In this document: positions 8,170 through 19,652 of the stretch, piece after piece
Numbering within the stretch: position 1 is the first letter of the stretch
How the letters are laid out: every line of letters starts with the position of its first letter
Origin: Paulinella micropora
Lineage: Eukaryota; Cercozoa; Imbricatea; Euglyphida
DNA: 64,000 nt
Assembly: GCA_009731375.1 (NCBI GenBank)
Contig: BJOX01000230.1
Coordinates: 16,663-80,662, forward strand
Reading direction: 5' to 3'
Position numbers and translations under genes: made by a program
The notes under the pieces: model-generated
The model's input: the letters and a program-made list of their open reading frames with translations, nothing else
Databases searched by the model: none
What the model was told of the DNA's origin: nothing

Positions 8170-10227
8170 ATGCAGTCCAGCGACGTTTACTTGCGGATGT
8201 TACGCTGGCTGGACTGGGCGGATTTGGCCGCGCTAGCCTGCGCCTCGCCGGAGCACTACGAGTGGCCGTCCGCACCCGCGGCCTGGCCAGCGACCGGAAG
8301 CCGAGAGCTGGACCTGGCCCGGCCCGAGCACAGACGCCTGATACAGCTGTGGGGGCACGCCTGGCATCGGGCCGGGGCCCGGCCCCGTGTGCCGCGGTTA
8401 GAGGTGTGGCTACACGAGCAGATCCTGGCACAGCTGTCGTGGCTCGGCTCGCGGGTGTCGATCGAGGGGCTGGTAGTGAGAATGGGCTGGCGGGTAACGG
8501 CCGCTGCCGCCCTGCAGTGCCTACAGGGCTTGCCCCCCTGCCTCCCCCGGCTGTCGCACCTGGACGTAGCCTCCTGTCCCCGCCTGGGCAGCGAATACCT
8601 GCCAGGCCTGGAGGGCTGGCGCGGGAGCCTGCGCAGCCTGAGGCTGGCCGCACTGTCGGGCGAGCTCGGGGCCAACGAGCTGGCGCCCCTGGCTAGCTTG
8701 GGCCAGCTGCGGCACTTGGAATTGATCCGCTGCCCCGGGCTGGCGAACGAGGGGCTAGTGCGCCTGCGGGGCTTGCGCCTGCTGCGACACCTGAGCCTGA
8801 GCGGCTGCGGACGCTTGACGGACGCGGGCCTGGAGCACCTGGCGGGGCTGCAGGGCCTGCGGCACCTAGACCTCAGTTCTTGTCCGGGGCTGACGGACGC
8901 GGGCTTAGTGCACCTGGCGGGGCTGCAGGGCCTGCGGCACCTAGACCTCAGCTCTTGTCGGGGGCTGACGGACGCGGGCTTAGTGCACCTGGCGGGGCTG
9001 CAGGGCCTGCGGCACCTAGGCTTGAGGCTCTGCGAGGCAATAACGGACGCTGGACTAGAGCGCTTACAGACACTACACCAGCTGCGGCACTTAGACCTAA
9101 GCTCTTGTGCTCGACTAACGGGCACGGGCTTGGTGCACCTGGCGGGGCTGCAGGACCTGCAACACCTAGACTTGAAGGACTGCCCGGAGATAAAGGGCGA
9201 AGGCTTGAGGCACCTGAGGAGCCTACGCCGGCTTCAGTACCTAAACCTGAGCGACTGCCCGGAGATAACGGACGAGGGACTGGGGCACTTGGAGGGGCTA
9301 CTCCAGCTGCAGCACCTACAGCTAGACAGTTGTCCGAGGCTGACGGGCACAGGTTTTGCGCGCCTGGCAAAGTTGCAGCGGCTTCAGTACCTAGATTTGA
9401 GCTACTGTGAGGAGATAACGGACGGGGGGCTGGAGTGCCTAAGGCACTTGGGCCAGCTACAGCACCTAGGCTTGCGCGAATGCCCGAAGCTGACCGACGA
9501 GGGGCTGGCACCCCTGGCCGGGCTGGCACACTTGCGGCACCTCGAACTCGCGGAATGCGAACAGCTGAACGGCACGGGGCTGCAGCACTTGGCGGCGTTG
9601 CGGCAGCTGTGGCATCTAGACCTAGGCTCTTGCCAGGGACTGACGGACGCGGGCATGGACTGCCTGGAGAAGCTGAAGCACCTGCGGTACCTCAGCCTGA
9701 ATGGCTGTACACAATTGACAGGCAGGTGGACGCAGCACTTGAAGACCCTGCACCAGCTGCAGCGCCTAGACCTGACCGCCGCGTGTGTGACTGACGACGC
9801 AGTGCTGGAGCCCTTGGCCGAGCTAAAGCAGCTGCAGCACCTACACCTGGGCTTTTGCACGGCGGTGACGGACGCGGGGCTAGCGCACCTGGCAGGGTTG
9901 CAGCACCTGCAGTTCCTGGTTTTGGGGTGGACACAGCTAGAAGGCACGGGGCTGGACTACCTGGCGGGGTTGCCCCAGCTGCGGCAACTGGAACTGGACT
10001 ATTGTCTGAAATTGACCGACGCGGGGATGCAGGGCGTCGCGAAGCTGCGGCACCTAGAGCGCCTGAACTTGACACACTGCACAGGGCTGACGAGTGCGGG
10101 GCTGCGGCACTTGGCAGGGCTGCCGCACCTGAAGTACCTGGACTTGACCTCCTGCACACAGCTGAGGCGCGAGGATCTGCAGCCCTTGGACTCGCTGCCC
10201 CAGCTGCAGTACCTATACCTGAGGTAA
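8170..10227 (+). CDS. F-box-like / cysteine-type leucine-rich-repeat protein
   Basis: A 685-residue protein from the ATG at 8170; the frame extends further upstream only through non-ATG proline-rich sequence. The first ~25 residues (YLRMLRWLDWADLAALACAS) resemble an F-box. From about residue 125 to the end there are some 20 tandem repeats of about 25 residues of the AMN1/FBXL cysteine-containing type, for example LRHLDLSSCPGLTDAGLVHL. Such proteins act as substrate adaptors of SCF ubiquitin ligases; that role is inferred. Three repeats at about 8835-9010 are nearly identical over 75 bp, so the array expanded recently. A truncated copy lies at 11.63 kb. The RING gene and Ulp1-like gene nearby also point to ubiquitin-like signalling. 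Confidence 0.8.
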   Translation: MQSSDVYLRMLRWLDWADLAALACASPEHYEWPSAPAAWPATGSRELDLARPEHRRLIQLWGHAWHRAGARPRVPRLEVWLHEQILAQLSWLGSRVSIEGLVVRMGWRVTAAAALQCLQGLPPCLPRLSHLDVASCPRLGSEYLPGLEGWRGSLRSLRLAALSGELGANELAPLASLGQLRHLELIRCPGLANEGLVRLRGLRLLRHLSLSGCGRLTDAGLEHLAGLQGLRHLDLSSCPGLTDAGLVHLAGLQGLRHLDLSSCRGLTDAGLVHLAGLQGLRHLGLRLCEAITDAGLERLQTLHQLRHLDLSSCARLTGTGLVHLAGLQDLQHLDLKDCPEIKGEGLRHLRSLRRLQYLNLSDCPEITDEGLGHLEGLLQLQHLQLDSCPRLTGTGFARLAKLQRLQYLDLSYCEEITDGGLECLRHLGQLQHLGLRECPKLTDEGLAPLAGLAHLRHLELAECEQLNGTGLQHLAALRQLWHLDLGSCQGLTDAGMDCLEKLKHLRYLSLNGCTQLTGRWTQHLKTLHQLQRLDLTAACVTDDAVLEPLAELKQLQHLHLGFCTAVTDAGLAHLAGLQHLQFLVLGWTQLEGTGLDYLAGLPQLRQLELDYCLKLTDAGMQGVAKLRHLERLNLTHCTGLTSAGLRHLAGLPHLKYLDLTSCTQLRREDLQPLDSLPQLQYLYLR

Positions 10228-10583
10228 AAGCGGCTGTGCCGGCACGCCCCTGCTAAGAGGCCCGCCACGGTGAACACCGGGGGGGGGTTCATCTTGTACG
10301 TCACCGACTGTGGGTAGAAGAACGGGCGGGGCTCCGGACGACGAAACATAAAAAAGCCTCCTAACACTTTAACTGGTATATGGGATAAAGGCGATAGAAT
10401 TGCGGAAATGCCCCTAGAAAGCCCCCGCCCCCTCTCTCCTTTGCACCTTCTTAAGCCCTCCCCCTCTCTCCCCCGCACCTTCTTCAAACTATTCATCGTG
10501 AATAGGTCGCGACACCATCTGCGACGCAGGCTTGACCACAACTCCTGTCACTCCGTCTGATACACAAAACGAAACTTTTTGCC
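10228..10583. other. 3' region of LRR gene and promoter of next gene
   Basis: Contains a GGGGGGG tract, a stretch around 10310-10370 (TAGAAGAACGG...CGAAACATAAAAAA) that is repeated near 11.85-11.91 kb, and C-rich pyrimidine tracts before the ATG at 10584. No gene seen. Confidence 0.4.
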
Positions 10584-11105
10584 ATGAGCGTTCCCAATGC
10601 CTGCAGGCAATACAATAGTCTTTTTTTTACCAAAGTGCCTGATGACATACTAAATGACGTGATAACAGAATTTTTAAGTGGGGCAGAACTCGCGAAGCTT
10701 GCGGAGGTTTCAAAGGGCCTAAGAATTTGGGGCGGCGAGAAAGCCAGGAAGAAGCAATTTGAGAACCAGGCTTTCAGGCTTAGCCAAAGCTACAAACACC
10801 CTGATTGCTGGGAAAAGCCCGTCGAGGAATTCAACAAGGCTTTCAAGCAGCGTTTTCCTAGCCTTCCAGGGCTCTACGCATCCATCCAAGTAGCGGCAAC
10901 CGAAAACTTTGGGTGCGGGGTGGCTTTGTACCTCAAACGCAATGACGAGGCAAGGATACTAGAATTCGCATTCCAAGACTTCGGCAATGTGGGTCCGGTC
11001 GACAATGACAAGTTGCAAAACCCGATCCGGGAATGCATCAAGAAGTTTAGTAGCTATGACATGTTTCTCAAGGCGTGTACTCACTTCTGCCCCCCTGATC
11101 TTTGA
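10584..11105 (+). CDS. Small F-box-like protein
   Basis: A 173-residue ORF. Residues 15-45 read VPDDILNDVITEFLSGAELAKLAEVSKGLR, a typical F-box start (PDDIL, then L..L..VSK..R). The remainder (EFNKAFKQRFPSLPGLYASIQVA and onward) is not recognised. Base composition is less GC-rich than the block to the left. It may recruit a target to an SCF complex; this is inference. The 3' flank has TTTATTAAAG near 11140, a possible poly(A) signal. A second open frame to 11316 could be a further exon but has no firm support. Confidence 0.55.
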   Translation: MSVPNACRQYNSLFFTKVPDDILNDVITEFLSGAELAKLAEVSKGLRIWGGEKARKKQFENQAFRLSQSYKHPDCWEKPVEEFNKAFKQRFPSLPGLYASIQVAATENFGCGVALYLKRNDEARILEFAFQDFGNVGPVDNDKLQNPIRECIKKFSSYDMFLKACTHFCPPDL

Positions 11106-11629
11106 GCCCCGCCAAGAAACTGCAATTTTCTTTATTAAAGCTAGACAAAGTCTTACACTTGGAAATGCACGGAGCGAATCGGCGAGCTACTTAGACGAAG
11201 TGGCCGAATCGCAGGCTAGTCGTGCACCCCAGCCCGTGGAATTGCTATGGCTGCTGCAGGACACACTTGCTCAAGAAGAAGTGGAAAAAGAGAAGTTAGG
11301 TAACGACGGACCATAGTTGTGTTATAAGAAGCACGTGGGAAACGGACGCACAGACATCCTTATGTGTGGATTGCAACCCGTCGAATTACGACGAGGAATA
11401 TGCGGCTTGGTCTGTAGCCTTGTATGAAAACCAAATAGGTGTGTGCCACTCGACCGGCGACAGGCTGTCGATCCTGGCACAGATCCACGAAGCCAAGACT
11501 TGCGTGCGCAGCCTGTTGCTCCCCGACAACCTGGTGGATCTTGAACTAAACCGAGGCAGCGAAGGTCACTGGCTTGCAGAGGCTGGGCTCCAGGGAGCCG
11601 GTGCTAGAAGCCCCCGGCGACGGTCTAGA

Positions 11630-11920
11630 TGCAGTCCAGCGACGTTTACCTGTGGTCGTTACGCTGCACCTCAGCCCCAATGACTGTCAACGATTAACAG
11701 GCACGTGGACACGGTGCTTGACTACGCTACGCCGGCTGCAACACCTAGGCCTATGCTGGCTTCACCCACGGCTGTGGCAGGAGGGAGGGCCTGAGGGCCG
11801 GGGAAAGGCCAACCACGGTGGGCACGCAGGGGTGGCTGTCTGCAATGGTGGCCGGCCGTGGCTAGAAGAACAGGCAGGACTCCGGACAACGAAACATTAA
11901 AAAACCTAATACGTGGGCCG
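11630..11920 (+). pseudogene. Truncated, decayed copy of the LRR gene
   Basis: The first ~40 bp match the start of the LRR gene at 8170 (ATGCAGTCCAGCGACGTTTA), the next part matches a repeat near 9712 (TTAACAGGCACGTGGACAC and GGCTGCAACACCTAGGC), and the end matches its 3' flank near 10310-10370 (CTAGAAGAACAGGCAGGACT, CGAAACATTAAAAAA). The order is preserved, but most repeats are missing and the frame is broken. This looks like a segmental duplication with a large internal deletion. Confidence 0.7.
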
Positions 11921-12148
11921 GCACTTTCTTCTTTCGATGGTAGCTGGCTCGGTTGCCGGCCACCACCTTTTTCTTGGCTCTGGTCGTCCTGAACTGCGCT
12001 TGGGCTTTATTTCTGGCCGCCGGCCAACAAAGAGGCAACGTACCGTTAGCTAGAGAAATTGCTGGTGAATTGCTGCCGGTTCAAAGTGTTATTCCAGATA
12101 GGGTCGATGTAATTCTCAGTCAAATTCCTCACATTTCTCTTGCCAAGT

Positions 12149-14419
12149 TCAGTAAGCTTTCACTGGAACAAGGTATGGTTCAGGCAGGTCTGGGAAACGA
12201 TTCTCAGCCAGCTTGGTAGACAGAGACTGGGCGTGATCTTTGAGGAAGGGACGAATTTGCCATAGTTCGGGCGCGCGGTACATGCGGGGAATAAAAATTT
12301 CTTTCACCCCGACCAAATGGTCTCTTTTTATCTGCAAAGAGCGCTCTTCAACGTCGAGCAATAAGAAGCCTTTCTTGAGCACATGATTTTTCAAAGCTTC
12401 TTGTTGCATGATTTCTGAAGCCCTTTCTTGTTGTTGCCTGGTTTCATCCTTGGCTTCCTGGGATTTCAGCCTCGCGGTACCAGTGCTCTTGGGCTTCGAA
12501 GCATTCTTGCGCTTCTTCTTGGGATTGCCGGCATTCTCTGTATCCTTTTCTTGCTTGCCTTTTTTTCGCTTGAGTGACGGGAGCTTGCTAAAAGAAGATC
12601 CTTTGGACTTGGTTGACTGAGTGGTGTCGGCTTCACTTTCTTCATCTTCATCTTCTTCCTCATATTCCCCATCGTCTCCCTTCTCGACAGATGCAACTGA
12701 AATAACCTCTTCCCTTGCTTCCTCTGATGTTGATTGAGGATTTGCAACTGGTTTGGGCGCAAGGGGGTCCTCAGATTTCTTCTCAGGTTCAACAGCCACA
12801 GTTGCAACGTCGGTTTCAGACTTTTTTCAAGCAAGGGATTGGGCGGTGATGTTGAAGAATTCAGGGTTGGTGCCGGCTTGGGAGTTGACACCTGAGCTGT
12901 GGGAGCTGCCGAGGTTGCTGATTTTAATCCTGATCCAGATCGAGAAATATCACTGGGCAAGATGTAAATCGTTGGTGGTAAAGCAGACGAAGACGACGAC
13001 GACGACGAAGAAGACGACGACGATGGAGAAGACGAAGACGACGACGTCGACGAATGTCGTCGAGGCAGAAACTTCAGGGGTTGAACCTGAGAACAACACA
13101 ATTAAAGAATCATAAATGACTACATTGAATGCAAAAGGCAGGAAGAAGGCTTACCACCTTTGCGCTCTGGAACCATGAGGCCCGCTCTTTCGACAATTGA
13201 GTCCAAAATTTCCGGCCTGCTCCTGTCAAAAAAATATAATTTGTAGGAGTAGGGTCTACTCCAATTTTTTTTTTGTGTGTGAAACGGCAGAGACATCAGA
13301 GAAGCTTGAAAAGCAACAAAAGGAAAGGAAAAGTTACCATGCTTTCAGTTTTTTCACTTTGGCACTCCAATGGTTGTTATTGAGCGCGGTAAGCATAAGG
13401 AAAAAGCAGTATTCCCTCTTGGACTCGTCCGCGAGCACATTTTGTAGTTCCTCTTTGCTTGCAAGTTTCAATGCGGACCACTTGGCGAACAACTGAACAC
13501 AAAATCAAAGCTCTGTGAATACGCAAAAATTCCTTTTTTCCTTGAAGGACCAAAATCACACCAAAAGCAACAACGAAATTTTAGCAGTCATCACAGAAAC
13601 AAAGTCGGCGTAGGGTCTACTCCTATTTTTTCAGATTGTGTGACAGGATACATTATCGCAACATGAAAATATGACTGTCCAGACATCAAAATTATAGGTT
13701 GTGATAAAAACATGGGACGCTGTATGGGAAAAGTAACGGTTTTTTGTAAAAAAAGAGCTGAAAAGTACCTTGGGCCACTCTTCCTGAACACCATGAACAA
13801 GTAAAGATCTCCAACCTTGAGTCGGAGGAATGAAATCTGAGCTCACGATGGAGTACCTAGTTATCACAAACCAAAAAATTGAGGATTTTGATTTAAACAA
13901 TTTTTTTTTTTTAAATTTCGAAAACAACACACAAAAAAAAAATTGGCTGAAACAGTAAATTTCCAAGAATGTGATTGATACAAAATTACAGACATGACGT
14001 ACCGCTTGCCATTGTTGCAAAAAATCTTGGTCTCCAATTCAGTTATATCGAAAAGAATCTTCTCGATGTCTGTTGCAGGGTCCAACTGGACCTGCCCTGA
14101 ACCCTGTTCCAAGGGTTTGATGTTCCACCTCATTTCAGGAGCTCCTCCCCTGCCCCTGCGAGGTTGTGGAGGAAGCACAGCAATCGTCATCTCGGCTTTT
14201 GTGCATGGAACGCTGTACTCGTTTGCCTGTGAACAGACAAAAATCAAAAAAACATAGGAGTAGACCCTACTCCGACTTTTTTTTGTGATAAGAAATCGAG
14301 GTTAAAAAATTTACCGCGTTCGTACGCGAACGGCCGGCTCCGACTGCTCTGTTGGAAGCAGTTGGTCTCGTCTTGGTCTCCTTAGTAACAGGTGTTTTAC
14401 CACCTCGCGTTCTCGGCAT
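12149..14419 (-). CDS. Multi-exon gene, basic N-terminus and acidic Ser-rich C-terminus, unknown
   Basis: Minus-strand exons 14315-14419, 14003-14226, 13769-13856, 13338-13492, about 13158-13222 and 13086 to 12149. The first five join with GT-AG introns and consistent phase. The protein starts MPRTRGGKTPVTKETKT, has a basic RGRGG patch, a middle with GWRSLLVHGVQEEWPK and NNNHWSAKVKKLKAW, then a poly-Ser tract, an acidic stretch (DDGEYEEEDEDEESEAD) and Lys-rich sequence. In the last exon the frame changes near 12830 at an A run and the join at 13086 is uncertain, so an indel or decay is likely. Introns 1, 3 and 4 each carry one palindrome GGAGTAG-N3-CTACTCC (one base changed in the intron 3 copy). 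It is divergent from the DUF7869 gene and may be the accessory ORF of one transposable unit. No family recognised. Confidence 0.55.
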
Positions 14420-14976
14420 CTTCAAGCAATTGCACCTGATACCAAAAAATAATGGTGTTCGGTGGCGAGCGAGTCAAGAGCAGGGTCTGTACCCGGCTCA
14501 GTAGGCACTTTCGACTTTGATCCCAAGTCGAGATCTGAGGAAGCACATGACCCAAGGGACGCGCGACCTGTCAAATTCGGAGCGTGCCAAAAAAAATTAG
14601 GCCTGAACGTTATAAATGGCGCAATGATAAATTGGACCATTTTTGCCTTCGGTTTTTCTCTGCCTGATATTGTTTTTAGCCATGAGCACCGTTCAGTACC
14701 AATTTTTCCTACACTTATTTGTCCTTTGCCGCATTTGAGCAAAAGGAACGTGGCAAGTGCCTTTAAATTGAAAATTTGATTTGAAATTCCTCCAAAAAAT
14801 CAAATTTTCAAAAAAAATGAGGCTTTTCTTGTCATCGTCATAAATTGGTTTTCCTGCAAGCACCAAAATGCTGAAAACGTCCGAGTAGACTACATTCGAT
14901 TATTTCTGTCTGTGAACCCGGAAAAAAGCATTTTTTGGAATTTTTTTTTCCAATTTGACACCTTTTCGACTTTTCC

Positions 14977-17900
14977 ATGCACCCTCAAAATCGCGATGTT
15001 TCATCGTCGCCTGGAAATAGCTCATCTACAGCAAGCATCGCGTCTTCTTCTGCTGGCCGGGCGCTAGCAAGAGGGCACAGGTTGTCAATCAGTAGTGCTC
15101 CTTCCACGTCTAGTTCCAGCAGCCCGTCTTTCTCTTCGATATCCATGTTTTGGACTCACCAAAAAAGGATGGAGAGATCCTTGCACCGCAAGATATCGGA
15201 AAACACATGCATTTGCATTCCTGCAGCCACGTCGACGACGTAGAAACATAACATGAGCTTGATTTTGCAACTTTAGCAAAAACTGTTCTGGGTGATTCCT
15301 TTCCAGAACCAGTTGCGCTTCGAGATGGTGGACTTGAAGACGAGCAGCCCGCCAATGATCCCCATCGTGATCTAGAGAAAAAATCGCGTCGATTGCGAAG
15401 GTAAAAAGTATCTTTACGGACGTGTCAGAAATGTCTTCTCCATATTGTGCTGTTTTTCTTTTCTCGGAGTAGGGTCTACTCCAACTTTTTTTTCTGATGC
15501 GTGATCCTTATTATTTCACTATGAGCTTCGTTTACTGTTGTACTTAAAGTATTTTATTTTCTCGGAGTAGGGTCTACTCCGACTTTTTTTTAGATGAGTA
15601 TTTGAAATTACATTTTTTAAATTTTTCCATCGAAAATATGAATACAATTTGTTCAGATATCCCAAGGCCGCCCTTGCTGATTCACGGGACGTTGATCTTG
15701 ATCGCATCAAGCAATGCTGCCTCGTGTCGGAAGAAGATCAAACTCCTGAATTGATCAATCGTCTTGCCATGAAAAGGCTTCGTTTCTGCAAATTGCGAAG
15801 GGTACAGCAGAGTGAAGATATTTTTGAACTCATGCGCAGTAATAGAAACATCAAGGTACAAGGAGGCTTGACAACTGCACTCGTCTGCCAGTTCCAATTT
15901 TGCAGAGCTTGCGTCCGTCGAATCTATGGTTTAGCCCATCATCGATGGAATGTGTATTGGGGTATCCATCTCGCTAACCCGAACCAACGAAGACTTCTTC
16001 GGGCGGATATTGCAGGTGATCGAGACGGCTTGAAGGAAGGCTTCTTCATTAAATACCTGCAAGATGCCAAGGTCAGTTAGCTGGAAAATCATTTTTTTGT
16101 TTTTTGTTATACAGATGTTATAAATGTGTGTAATCATGAAGCTCATTGTTCGAACAATAATTCATCACACAAAAATTGTCGGAGTAGACCCTACTCCGAT
16201 GTATGCTCACTGTGATTGCTCAAAACCTTTTACACAATCTCGTATTTCGCGCGTTTTTTTGTGCATTTTGATAGAAGGAAATTGGAGAGCAGGACCCTGC
16301 GTCTAAGTTTACGTACTTACCGTACCAGAGCAAGAGAGAGTACTGGAGGTGTGCAATCCATCAGGCAGAAATCGAGTATCCGTGGGTGGACTGGAAGAAG
16401 AGTGAATCCATGTTCCGCAAGGTTTGGAAAGGAACCAAGCACAAACCATCGCAGTTCTGGAACCTCCGCATCAAGAAGCATGCTCCCATCGGAAAATGTG
16501 GTTTTTGCAAAGAAACCTTTGATCTTCTTTTGGCAGCTCAAACCAAAGAAGAGATTCTCGAGGTTCGTCGGCGCAGGTCTGAACATTTCCAAGAGCTTCG
16601 TCAGGACAGGCAGGTACGCAGACCACGTCAAGAAGGCGACCCATCACTGGATGGATTATGCCAGCATGGCGATCGATGGTATGGACCAAGCGAAAACTGC
16701 CGTTCCATTTGCCAACGGAAAGAGGGACCGCGAACAACAGGCCCAGACTACCCAAGCACGAGTCATCTGTGTGCTAGTTCACGGGGTGGGATCCTGCTTC
16801 TATATTGCACCCGCAGATGTACCGCACACTGCCGACACGACTATCACTTGCTTGATGGACTCCTTTCGTTTCCTGAAAAAAGCGAACGGTCGAGTTGCAC
16901 CATACCTGTTCATCCAGATGGACAACACCAACTCAGACAACAAAACGCATGTTTTTTTCGCGTGGGCGGCTTCTCTTGTCCAAGCAGAGGTTTTCAAGCA
17001 GGTAGAAATCAGCTTTCTGGCCGCGGGCCATACCCACGCCGACGAGCAGTTTTCTTGGATCTCCAGATACCTGGGAAGAAATCCTGTGCACACTTTTCCT
17101 GAACTGGCGGCAGCTTGTCGGAGAGCTCTGCCTGAAGATTGCATCCATGCTGTTGTGCTCAAGCGCAACTGGATTGTCAACTTCAACGCTTCTACGAAGT
17201 GGGAGATCGTTTCAACAAAACGATTTTTCATGGATCTCGCGATATCCACGGGTTCTTGTTTGATGTTACCTGTGTCGATGAACGAGGGCAGGTGCGCCTA
17301 CAGACCAAGGAATGGATGCGCATGGAATGTTGGATACCGTCCCAAGAAAACATTCAGCTCGTGCTGCCCAGACAACTCTACTCTGTTCCAGCCATTTCCC
17401 TGTTTTCCATTACGGAGCTTGACAATGTCATCTCCAGCCTTGCCAGACATCTCAAACAGAACGAGGGTGAATTGTAAGAGGAGGATTTCGATTCCGACAC
17501 TCCCGCTGCAGAGCATTGGCAGGAAGGGCCTGGAAAACGAAGAGGTTGGCGTCGTGAGCCGACCGAAAACACGCTGCGCCACTGGCGAAAGTTTCGTGCG
17601 AAAGAGTTAAAGCAACAGTCGGAGGACTGTTAAGTGTGCTTGGAGCGGGCATCGGCGCAACGAGACGTCGTCATCAGTAAAAAACTTTCTGATGAAGAAA
17701 ATAAAATCAATCGCACCAAGAAAAGAAACGCAATACACGCAATCAAAAGACATCTGCTGCATGGAGATGGAGTCTGCACGCGCAACTTAATCCTGGACGA
17801 GGACACCACCGGTGAAGACGCGTGGGTGTTTTACAAACAACTGCTTAGGGTCAACGACCCTGAAGGAAAACAAGAGGTCAAGCCATACTGTTCAGTTTGC

Positions 17901-19190
17901 TATGTTTTGTTCCGTGCTGTTTTTGCATAGTACTTTTGCTGTGTAAATTTGTAATCAAAACAATAACACAAAAAAAAAGTCGGATCTACTCCGACATTTG
18001 AAACTTGTGAAACAAACTTTGAATCTAAATGCTTTTCCTTATCTGCTTTTTAGCCTGAGCAGGAGGAATCTGCGCAAGAACCTGAAGCCATGGACGTCGG
18101 ATCTGGGGAAGATGTAGAGCAACAACCTCGCCCTGACAATGTTCAGCACCAAGCGCAGACAGAAAATTCTTTTTCTGGAGGATTCGGCTCCGGTACTGTG
18201 GTGCAAACCGAGCGGCAATCAACAGCTGCAAATAATGCTCAGACTTCCAGATTGAGGCAGCCGGTTGGCGTAACGATAATGAAGGACGCGAAACGGATCT
18301 TGTCATCGAACGTGGTCGCCTCAAAATTCTCGACCTTCACAGGCAGTCAACACGAGGGATGTTCGCCCTGGCGGTGTTTTTCACCTGCTTAATGCGGAAA
18401 ACGCACACGAAGGAAATATCGAGGAGCTGGATCGTTTCGAGCTTCCCTTTCCAGACGCTGGTCGACCTACACAAGGCAATGAGAAAAAGAAGGACGATTT
18501 GAAAAGTAGTCTGGTCAAGAAACGCAAGAGCTACTTGCAGCCCCACGACATGGTGTTGGCAAGGGTGGAGTATGGCCAAGGAGGCGAAGCGGCACAGCAG
18601 CCAGTTTGTCTGTTCAAGGTCGTTAAGATCTTCAAGGATCGGCACAAGCATGCTACCTGGATGAGGGTGCGATGGTTTGGGCAGGAAGAAGACGTCTTCT
18701 TGGGCAGGTACGTTGAGAAAAAAGAAAAGCTCACTGCGAAAGATCAGCAGGCCATGGTAGAGGTTGCGCAGACAAGGTAAGGATCCCAATCTTGAGGTCC
18801 GATTCAAGATCACGCCAGACGAAAACTTTTTCCTTTGCGCCGCGGATGGGTCCAATTTTGTACAAGGTCGTAAATTTAAACCGCCACTGATCGTTCACTG
18901 GGGAAAAGAGGTCGACATACTGACAAAAGACACAAAAAAAAATAAGGGACACCGTGGTGAGACTCATCACGACAGACGTTAGGCTCCTGAATCTTCCAGG
19001 TCTAGACATCGTTCAGGGTGTTGAGCGCGCGCGCTCAAGAAACCAGCGCAGGATCAATGCTGTCAAGAAAAGCATTTCTCAGGTCTCTCAAACTTCGAGC
19101 TCCGAATCGAGCTCTTCATCTGAATCGGACGATGAAGGCTCCTCCTCTGAAGAAGAACCGCCCCAAAAAAAAAACAACAAAAGGAAATTG
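14977..19190 (+). pseudogene. DUF7869-type transposase-like gene, multi-exon, frameshifted
   Basis: Supported exons: from 14977 (Ser-rich start), 15277-15400, 15657-16071, 16275-17876, 18054 onward. The region about 16640-17130 carries the DUF7869 pattern: SMAIDGMDQAKTAVP, then FIQMDNTNSDNKTHVFF, then SFLAAGHTHADEQFSWISRY. The spaced acidic residues suggest an RNase-H-like (DDE) fold, which is inference. Later parts include a Tudor/chromo-like stretch (MVLARVEYG...MRVRWFGQEEDVFLGRYV) and a Ser/acid-rich tail ending in KKNNKRKL. Lesions: frame changes near 16612, 17190, 18272 and 18780-18960, and an in-frame TAA at 17475. Several introns hold the palindrome family. Probably a decayed transposon gene; some indels may be assembly errors. 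Confidence 0.7.
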
Positions 19191-19652
19191 TAATGTTGAA
19201 TGCTTTACTTTTGAAATGGGATACCCAATCTTAGGTGTTGGCAATGAAATAGGTTTGATTTAGTTTCTAGAAAGATGTGTTTTGTCTAATTTGAGTTAGA
19301 TTGTTATCAGCTCCTGACTTGTTGAAACACCATTACGACAGAGAGTAACAAATTCAGCAAGCCGCGCCAGAGCTGGGAATGTTTTTTAGAGATACTTTCA
19401 TCAGTTAGACTGGGAGTCCATAAACTGGATATTGTAAATTACAAGCCGGCTGCAATGAGTGAGTGATCACAAAAAAAAAGTCGGAGTAGACCCTACTGAA
19501 AATATAACTTGCAAGGATATAGTTAACCTCTCTGAAATTACTGCCCACAAGTGTAATTCCAGTGATAGAAATCATTTAAGCTTTGCATCGAAAAAATAAA
19601 GTAGGAAAACTTGGTCATCTGCGGATGGACTGTTTCCTCAGTTACTGGCGCC

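Noticed and set aside
8256-9947. Antisense ORFs opposite the LRR gene
   Set aside because: Their regular Ser/Cys/Arg repeats mirror the LRR repeat unit; pure shadows.
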